From: Streptacidiphilus anmyonensis
GTDB lineage: Bacteria; Actinomycetota; Actinomycetes; Streptomycetales; Streptomycetaceae
Direction of reading: 5' to 3'
Length of the DNA stretch: 64,000 nt
Assembly (NCBI RefSeq): GCF_000787855.1
Contig: NZ_BBPQ01000001.1
Location: 522,598-586,597 of the forward strand
Shown: one piece after another, positions 59,102 to 64,000 of the stretch
Layout of the letters: each line of letters begins with the position of its first letter
Position numbering within the stretch: the stretch's first letter is position 1
Notes under the pieces: model-generated
Databases searched by the model: none
Told to the model about the DNA's origin: nothing
What the model saw: only the letters and a program-made list of their open reading frames with translations
Position numbers and translations under genes: made by a program

Positions 59102-60703
59102 ATGGGCGACCAGGGAACCACGCGTCGGAACCTGCTGCGCGCGGGCGGCGCCCTCGCCGCGGGCGTAGGCATGGCCGCCTGCGGCGCGAAGACCGGACCG
59201 GCCGCGGCCGCCACCGCCTCCGGCCAGGTCAGCGACGGCGTCACCACGACCGCGCGGGCCGTCGCCAGCGGCGCGCCCGACTGGACGGGGCTCGCCCACC
59301 AACTGTCGGGTCGACTGATCCGCCCCGGCCAGGCCGACTTCGGCGAGGCCGTCGAGCTCTTCCAGCCGCGCTTCGACAGCGTGCGCCCGGCCGCCGTCGC
59401 CTACGTCAAGAGCGCGAAGGACGTCGCCGCCTGCCTCGCCTTCGCGCGCAGCTCCGGCGTGCCGATCGTGCCCCGCAACGGCGGACACAGCTACGCCGGC
59501 TGGTCCACCGTCAGCAACGGCCTGGTCGTCGACGTGGGCGCGCTCGACACCGTCGGCGCGAGCGGCGGCACCGCGAGCATCGGCGCGGGCGCGCGGCTGA
59601 TCGACGTCTACACCCGCCTCGCCGCGTCCGGGCGGACGATCCCCGCGGGCTCGTGCCCGAGCGTCGGCGTCAGCGGCCTGACGCTCGGCGGCGGCGTCGG
59701 CGTCACCGGCCGAGCCAACGGCCTGACCTGCGACAACCTCATCGGCGCGGAGATCGTCACCCCGGACGGCCAGATCCGCGAGGTCAGCGCCCAGAAGGAC
59801 GCCGACCTGTTCTGGGCCCTGCGCGGCGCGGGCGGCGGCAACTTCGGCGTCGTCACCCGCCTCGACTTCCGCACCCACCCGGCCGACGACTGCGCCTACG
59901 GCTTCCTGTCCTGGCCGTGGTCACGCGCACGGCAGGCCATCGAGGCCTGGCAGCAGTGGGCGCCGAGCGCGCCGGACAACCTGTGGGCCAACCTGCACCT
60001 AACCACCTCCTGGGACGGCAACCTGCGCGTCCAGTCGACGGTCAACCTGCTCGGCGGCTCGCGCACCGAGCTCGCCAACCTGATCGACCGCCTCACCGAG
60101 CGACCGACGGGCGTCTCCCTGCACAGCGCCTCGTACCTGGCGACCATGCAGGTCATGGGCGGCGTCACGGGCGAGTCCGCGGCCCAGGCCCACGTGCCCG
60201 GCGTGCTGCCCGGCCACAGCCCCGCGGGCCGTGTGGTCCGCTCCTCCTACGGCGCGCGCTCGGACTTCTTCACCCAACCCCTCACGGGTGCGGGCGCGGC
60301 CGCGGTCGTCGCCGCGGTGGCCCGCTACCGCAGCTACGCCCCCAAGGGCGGCGACGCGGCCGTCGCCTTCGACGCCCTGGGCGGCGCGATCAACCGCGTC
60401 GGCGCGCGGGACACCGCGTTCGTCCACCGCAACGCGCTCTTCCTCGCCCAGTACACCGCGGACTACCCCGCGGGCGTCACGGGCGGCACGGCGGCCTCCC
60501 ACAGCTGGTCCTGGATCAACAACGCCTGGAACACGATGCGGCCGTACGCGAGCGGCGAGGCGTACCAGAACTACATCGACCCGCAGCTGCACGGCTGGGA
60601 GCAGGCCTACTACGGCGCGAACGCCACCCGCCTGCGCCAGGTCAAGCGCACCTACGACCCCCACGGCCTCTTCCGCTTCCCGCAGGGCATCCCCCTGAGC
60701 TGA
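59102..60703 (+). CDS. Tat-exported FAD-linked oxidase (berberine-bridge type, bicovalent flavin)
   Basis: A 533-residue secreted oxidoreductase of the PCMH/BBE family. ATG 59102 is the start because the twin-arginine signal begins right after: TTRRNLLRAG (Arg8-Arg9), a hydrophobic run, and a possible lipobox GMAAC (Cys27). The FAD domain (95-270) contains both covalent attachment residues: His129 in PRNGGHSYAGW and Cys185 in GSCPSVGVSGLTLGGGVG. The C-terminal BBE segment is the end motif NYIDPQLHGWEQAYYGAN plus RLRQVKRTYDPHGLFRFPQ. Such enzymes oxidise sugars, alkaloids or cell-wall alcohols; substrate unknown. Export with pre-bound FAD explains the Tat signal. Confidence 0.93.
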   Translation: MGDQGTTRRNLLRAGGALAAGVGMAACGAKTGPAAAATASGQVSDGVTTTARAVASGAPDWTGLAHQLSGRLIRPGQADFGEAVELFQPRFDSVRPAAVAYVKSAKDVAACLAFARSSGVPIVPRNGGHSYAGWSTVSNGLVVDVGALDTVGASGGTASIGAGARLIDVYTRLAASGRTIPAGSCPSVGVSGLTLGGGVGVTGRANGLTCDNLIGAEIVTPDGQIREVSAQKDADLFWALRGAGGGNFGVVTRLDFRTHPADDCAYGFLSWPWSRARQAIEAWQQWAPSAPDNLWANLHLTTSWDGNLRVQSTVNLLGGSRTELANLIDRLTERPTGVSLHSASYLATMQVMGGVTGESAAQAHVPGVLPGHSPAGRVVRSSYGARSDFFTQPLTGAGAAAVVAAVARYRSYAPKGGDAAVAFDALGGAINRVGARDTAFVHRNALFLAQYTADYPAGVTGGTAASHSWSWINNAWNTMRPYASGEAYQNYIDPQLHGWEQAYYGANATRLRQVKRTYDPHGLFRFPQGIPLS

Positions 60704-61086
60704 GACCCACCGCCACCGGACGCACCGGCAGCGCCGCTGCGCGACGGACGGCGGGCCGCCCCCGCCGGAAACCGCCTCGCGGCAGCCCGGAGGCGCCAGC
60801 CCCGGTCGGCGGTTGCGGCCGACCACGGCCCCGGCCGTCAGCCCCGGTCCGGCCACCCGGCCGGTAGGACCCCGGCCTGCGTTCGGGCGGAGCCGAGGAG
60901 CTCCGTGCGCCGACCGGCGGTCAGCGGCGGCCCCACCGTGGGGAACCGCCTCGCGGCAGCCGGAAAGCGCCGACCCCGGTCGGCAGCCGACTCACGGCCA
61001 CGGCCCCGGCCCCGGCGGTCGACCCGGGGGAGCCGCTGCGAAGCCGCGAGCCAGGGACGCGGCGTGCCCGCGCCGGGGCGGGGGGC
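60704..61086. repeat. Non-coding gap with an imperfect ~75-bp direct repeat
   Basis: 383 bp between convergent oxidase and PAP2 genes. One block from about 60768 (GGAAACCGCCTCGCGGCAGC, then GCCCCGGTCGGC and ACGGCCCCGGCC) reappears near 60939 (GGGGAACCGCCTCGCGGCAG, then GACCCCGGTCGGC and ACGGCCCCGGCC) with changes. The two copies lie about 170 bp apart. No gene seen. Confidence 0.6.
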
Positions 61087-61797
61087 CTACGCCGCCAGGT
61101 GGTGGGGCGGCTCCTCCGTCGTGCCCGACGGCTGGGGCTCCGACGTCGCGGCGCGCCCGCGTGAGGTCGTGGACGCCAGGACGAGCGGCCGGAGGCCGGT
61201 GCGGGTCAGGGCGTGGGTGAACGGCGTCAGGACGGCCATCGCCACCGGCGCGAGCAGCAGCACCGTCGCCGTGCCCAGCGCGTAGCCGCCGAGGACGTCG
61301 GAGGGGTAGTGAACGCCCATGAAGACCCGCAGGAAGCCCTCGACGAACGCCAGGCCGATGCCGATCCGGCCGAGCCGCCGGTCGACCAGCATCACTCCGA
61401 CCGCCAGCGCCATGGTGAACGTCGCGTGGTCGCTGACGAAGGACCCGTTGGCCTGATGGCTCATCAGCAGGTCCAGCCGACCCGGGTGGGAGACGAACGG
61501 CCTGGGGCGCTGGACCATCGCCCGGACCGGCACGTTCAGCAGCAGGGCCAGGCCGGACGCGAGACCGGCCCACAGCAGGCCCGCGACGGCGACCGGCGCG
61601 GCCGTGCCGCGGCGGGCCCTCGCCCAGGCGAAGAGCAGCAACAGGACCGAGGCGAGCGGGACCCCGTACTCCCCCATGAAGGCCAGTGCGGTGTCCACGG
61701 CGTGCGGGAGGCTCTTCGCCAGGCCGTTGACCACCGACACCAACGACCAGTCGAGGCTTCCACCGCCGTCCGCCAGCAGCGCGACCACCCCGCACAC
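61087..61797 (-). CDS. PAP2-family phosphatase (undecaprenyl-diphosphatase-like)
   Basis: A 236-residue integral membrane phosphatase with about five helices. GTG 61797 has GAGGA at good distance; the longest frame would need a TTG at 61818. The acid-phosphatase motifs are present: VRAMVQRPRPF (first motif), GSFVSDHATFTMALAVGVM (second; SDH in place of SGH) and RVFMGVHYPSDVLGGYALG (third, with the catalytic His). Likely dephosphorylates a lipid pyrophosphate such as undecaprenyl-PP outside the membrane; BcrC-like. The C-terminal 45 residues are a basic/Pro tail (TSEPQPSGTTEEPP). Confidence 0.9.
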   Translation of the reverse strand: MCGVVALLADGGGSLDWSLVSVVNGLAKSLPHAVDTALAFMGEYGVPLASVLLLLFAWARARRGTAAPVAVAGLLWAGLASGLALLLNVPVRAMVQRPRPFVSHPGRLDLLMSHQANGSFVSDHATFTMALAVGVMLVDRRLGRIGIGLAFVEGFLRVFMGVHYPSDVLGGYALGTATVLLLAPVAMAVLTPFTHALTRTGLRPLVLASTTSRGRAATSEPQPSGTTEEPPHHLAA

Positions 61798-62015
61798 CTC
61801 CGCACATTCCTCAGCCAAGAGCCGTAGAGCAACCCCCGTTGCGTCGTTGCACCAAGGTCAAGTGTGCTCGCCTGACAGCGGGCACAACGGAACGAATGCC
61901 CCAAAGCGTTCCGATCACCCAGGAAGTTATCGGAATGTTGCCCTTCGCTCACGGGTTCAGCACAACCGACACACCGCGTCCGCCAACACGGCGTCAACAC
62001 GGCGTCAACGCGGCG

Positions 62016-63053
62016 TCATGGTCCGTTCGCGATAGTGCCGTTGGCCTGAACCGGCGGCAGCGCCGCGGCGCCGTCGGTGGTGACCCGGGTGGCGCCGAAG
62101 TAGTCACCCTCGGAGTCGATCGAGTCGTAGCGGATCACCGCACCCGTGTGCGGGGCGTTGATCATGTAGCCGCCGCCGACGTAGATGCCGACGTGGTGGA
62201 TCTGCGACGGGTCGTGCGGGTCGTGCGAGAAGAAGACGAGGTCGCCGGGCTGGAGTTGGTCCCGGCTCGGGTGCGGACCGGCGTACCACTGGTCGGCGGC
62301 GACGCGTGGCAGCTTGATCCCCACGCTGGCGTACGCGGCCTGGGTCAGGCCGCTGCAGTCGAAGCGGTAGCCCTGCGAGGCCAGCCCCTCACCGCCCCAC
62401 AGGTAGGGCGTGCCGAGCTTGCTCTGCGCGAAGTAGATCGCGCCCGCCGCCTGGGAGGAGAACGCGACGGTCGTCGCGGCCGTGAAGGACAGTGCCAGCT
62501 TCTTGATGTTCTGGACGTAGTGCTGCGTCTCCGCTATGGCCGGAACGCCGCCCGCGCTGATCACCGCGTAGGGGCCGGCGTTGTACGCGGCCAGCATGTT
62601 CGAGGTGCGGTCGCCCGGCACGCTCGCGGTGTCCTTGGCCAGCTGGCAGTCGTAGGAGGCGGCGGAGGGGATCGCGTCGGCCGGGTCCCACACGCTGGGC
62701 GTGTGGGTGTGGGTGGGGTCGATCCCGTAGATCCTCCAGGTGGCCGGCATGAACTGCGCTATCCCCTGCGCGCCGACCGGGCTGACCGCGCCGGGGGAGA
62801 AGCCGCTCTCCTGGTAGAGCTGGGCCGCGAGCAGAGGCGGCGTCAGTTCCGGGCACAGGTTGCCCCACTGCTGGATCAGGCTCGTGTAGGCGGTCGGAAC
62901 CGTCCCGGGCGCGAGCGTGGTCGCCCCTTGGGCCGCCGCCTGGTTGATGTTCCCGGCCGTGATCATCACGGCCATCACGAACGACCCGAAGAGCCCGACC
63001 AGCCCGACCGCGACCCCGCCGCCGAGCAGCGCGGCACTGCGCCGAACCGCCAT
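62016..63053 (-). CDS. Transglycosylase / NlpC-P60 bifunctional cell-wall enzyme
   Basis: A 345-residue wall hydrolase. ATG 63053 follows GGAGGAGGCC. Residues 9-33 form an N-terminal membrane anchor (AALLGGGVAVGLVGLFGSFV). A lytic-transglycosylase (SLT-like) domain (about 60-185) has the catalytic Glu82 in QLYQESGFSPGAVSPVGAQG, then IAQFMPATW and LAAYNAGP. The NlpC/P60 endopeptidase domain (205-330) has Cys233 in YRFDCSGLTQAAY, His287 in IHHVGIYVGGG and His302 in INAPHTG. This pairing is typical of enzymes that open the wall for conjugation or secretion machines. The pilin-like protein and following gene at the right end support that setting. Confidence 0.92.
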   Translation of the reverse strand: MAVRRSAALLGGGVAVGLVGLFGSFVMAVMITAGNINQAAAQGATTLAPGTVPTAYTSLIQQWGNLCPELTPPLLAAQLYQESGFSPGAVSPVGAQGIAQFMPATWRIYGIDPTHTHTPSVWDPADAIPSAASYDCQLAKDTASVPGDRTSNMLAAYNAGPYAVISAGGVPAIAETQHYVQNIKKLALSFTAATTVAFSSQAAGAIYFAQSKLGTPYLWGGEGLASQGYRFDCSGLTQAAYASVGIKLPRVAADQWYAGPHPSRDQLQPGDLVFFSHDPHDPSQIHHVGIYVGGGYMINAPHTGAVIRYDSIDSEGDYFGATRVTTDGAAALPPVQANGTIANGP

Positions 63054-63384
63054 CGGGGCCTCCTCCCGGCCGTGCGGGGCCCGTGCCGGGCCCGTGCGGG
63101 GCCCACGCGGGGCCACGGGTCACGTGGTGTCATCCGCCAGTGTCCGCGCCAGCGTTGCCGCTGACAATCACCGGTGATACAGACAGTAAGCGGTAGGGTC
63201 GATCGAGCGACGTCAGGACGTGATCGGACCCCTGCACGAGTCGATCAGCGCGAGTCGAACGGCCCCATCGTGGCAGTTGTGACGAGAGCCTCGTCAGGGA
63301 ACCTTCAAGAAGTGGCCAAGTCGACATCGGATCTGGCCAAGAATAGGGCTGGGCCCTTCGCCACGGCCGGGTGCTGGGCTTTGA
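63054..63384. promoter_or_regulatory. Divergent promoter region with twin TGGCCAAG motifs
   Basis: 331 bp between the wall hydrolase and the pilin-like gene. TGGCCAAG occurs at 63313 and 63334, 21 bp apart, near the start of the pilin-like gene. The part next to the hydrolase is a CGGGGCCCGTGC-rich run. No gene seen. Confidence 0.4.
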
Positions 63385-63717
63385 ATGATGATCAGGTGGG
63401 TGGTTGTTGTGTATCTCAGTGCTGGCAAGGGTGACATCAACACCATCATCGGTGGCATCGCGCCCAACTGGGGCCCGTTCGCCAATCTGGGCAACCAGGC
63501 CCGGACGATGGTGGAGGTCGTGATGGCGGTGGCCATCCTCGGCTGTCTGGCGATCGCGATCTGGGGCGCGGCCAAGCAGCGGATCGGTGCGACGGCGCTG
63601 CGGGACACGTTCAGCGCGGAACAGGGCAAAGGGCTGATCATCGCGGGACTGACCGGCGTGTTCATCATCGGTTCGCTGGGAACGCTCTTCACCATTGTCT
63701 ATGGGATGGCGATCTGA
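63385..63717 (+). CDS. Small pilin-like membrane protein (T4SS VirB2-like topology)
   Basis: A 110-residue protein (102 if GTG 63409, which has AGGTGGGTGG before it, is the start). Two membrane helices near residues 42-62 (VVMAVAILGCLAIAIWGAAK) and 86-108 (GLIIAGLTGVFIIGSLGTLF) are separated by a short basic/acidic loop. The N-terminal GDINTIIGGIAPNWGPFANL is conserved-looking. Size and topology match VirB2/TrbC-type pilins or the small membrane subunits of conjugation-like clusters that Streptomyces chromosomes carry next to a SLT/NlpC enzyme. Not a proven homologue. Confidence 0.75.
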   Translation: MMIRWVVVVYLSAGKGDINTIIGGIAPNWGPFANLGNQARTMVEVVMAVAILGCLAIAIWGAAKQRIGATALRDTFSAEQGKGLIIAGLTGVFIIGSLGTLFTIVYGMAI

Positions 63718-63920
63718 TTAACGATCTGATCCGCCGTTCCGCATCCGGTTCCCACTGCCTACGCGTCCACTTCGCGTGGACTAGCCCGAAATGACTAGTC
63801 CGGTTCGGTGAATCCCCGCCCACGGGCCACCGTCCGGGTGACAGAGTTGACGCACGCCCCTCCGGGGGCGCGCGCCCGCTTGCCCGCCTGCCCGCCCACC
63901 CTCGTCCCAAGGGGGCTGCC
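63718..63920 (+). other. Gap with alternative hairpins
   Basis: 203 bp without a gene. GTCCAC at 63765 can pair with GTGGAC at 63776, while GGACTAG at 63778 can pair with CTAGTCC at 63795. The two hairpins share bases and exclude each other, so this may be a terminator/antiterminator-like element before the next gene. A weak call. Confidence 0.35.
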
Positions 63921-64000
63921 GTGTCCGTCTCCGACGACCAGCCGCACACGCGGACCCGCCTCCCGGCGGGCGAGCAGCCGCACTGGGGCCGCAAACCCCC
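63921..64000 (+). CDS. Start of an unidentified gene (cut by window edge)
   Basis: From GTG 63921, after CAAGGGGGC, an open frame runs to the edge: MSVSDDQPHTRTRLPAGEQP followed by HWGRKP. Only 26 residues are visible, with no recognisable domain. Codon third positions are GC-rich and a ribosome site is present, so it is probably the next gene of the conjugation-like cluster begun by the pilin-like gene. Confidence 0.55.
   Translation, partial: MSVSDDQPHTRTRLPAGEQPHWGRKP

Overview
The window reads as a chromosomal segment of a high-GC actinomycete, most likely a member of the Streptomycetaceae (Streptomyces, Streptacidiphilus or Kitasatospora). Base composition is very GC-rich, GTG starts are common, and the gene order follows the Streptomyces core chromosome: cysS-ispF-ispD-carD-(lipoprotein)-phoP-phoR-phoU on the left; glnR, a LacI regulator and a protease with its two-component system in the middle; mshD-ppk-CHAD-Nudix-pstSCAB-pit-csoR on the right. 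No transposase, integrase, rRNA, tRNA or CRISPR array was seen. Homology statements come from motif and family recognition by eye, not from searches.

Layout. 0-6.6 kb: isoprenoid genes (ispD, ispF), cysS (cut by the left edge), the RNA polymerase-binding regulator CarD, a secreted lipoprotein, and the PhoP-PhoR/PhoU phosphate control genes around a candidate PHO box. 6.7-8.3 kb: a small accessory island with a Cys-rich mini-protein and a translationally coupled pair (a four-helix membrane protein and a small protein resembling effector-associated components); this pair is the least explained part of the window. 8.3-16.6 kb: phosphoglycerate mutase, a transporter, an Eis-like acetyltransferase, endonuclease IV, an AraC-type regulator, then a compact DCC protein/membrane protein/TetR operon with twin palindromic operators, next to a His-rich membrane peptide. 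16.6-27.1 kb: rhomboid protease, GNAT, the XRE-HbhA-like-DUF2516 trio, a SpoIIE-type phosphatase, macrodomain protein, NlpC/P60 hydrolase, methyltransferase, mshA and a YbjN protein; part of this order is shared with the mycobacterial hbhA/mshA/senX3-regX3 region. 27.6-38.5 kb: asparaginase, rsiG (c-di-GMP-dependent anti-sigma factor of WhiG), dtd, ygfZ, nur (nickel Fur), nitrobindin, a 35-residue membrane peptide, DUF3099, DUF1416, thiosulfate sulfurtransferase with a Cys-containing leader peptide, an LmeA-like protein, a large repeat-rich membrane protein, a MoaD/ThiS protein and a hydrolase. 38.7-46.3 kb: glnR, LacI regulator, HtrA-like protease and two-component system, MFS transporter, mshD. 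46.5-57.3 kb: polyphosphate kinase, CHAD protein, Nudix hydrolase, the pstSCAB operon behind a clear PHO box, a Pit transporter with its PhoU-like partner, and csoR. 57.4-64 kb: small proteins, a lipoprotein, a Tat-exported bicovalent flavin oxidase, a PAP2 phosphatase, a transglycosylase/NlpC enzyme, a pilin-like small membrane protein and the start of a further gene.

How the genes fit together: phosphate sensing (PhoR-PhoP-PhoU), high-affinity uptake (Pst), low-affinity uptake (Pit plus DUF47) and polyphosphate synthesis (Ppk, with a CHAD protein beside it) are all here, in two clusters about 40 kb apart that carry PHO boxes. Mycothiol synthesis contributes its first (mshA) and last (mshD) enzymes. 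Several development or stress regulators (CarD, RsiG, Nur, GlnR, CsoR) sit among housekeeping genes. The main novelty candidates are the membrane/EACC-like pair at 7.4-8.2 kb, the operator-controlled DCC operon with its divergent His-rich neighbour at 14.1-16.5 kb, the Cys-rich peptide beside phoU, the palindrome before the XRE-HbhA genes, and the leader-peptide region before the sulfurtransferase.
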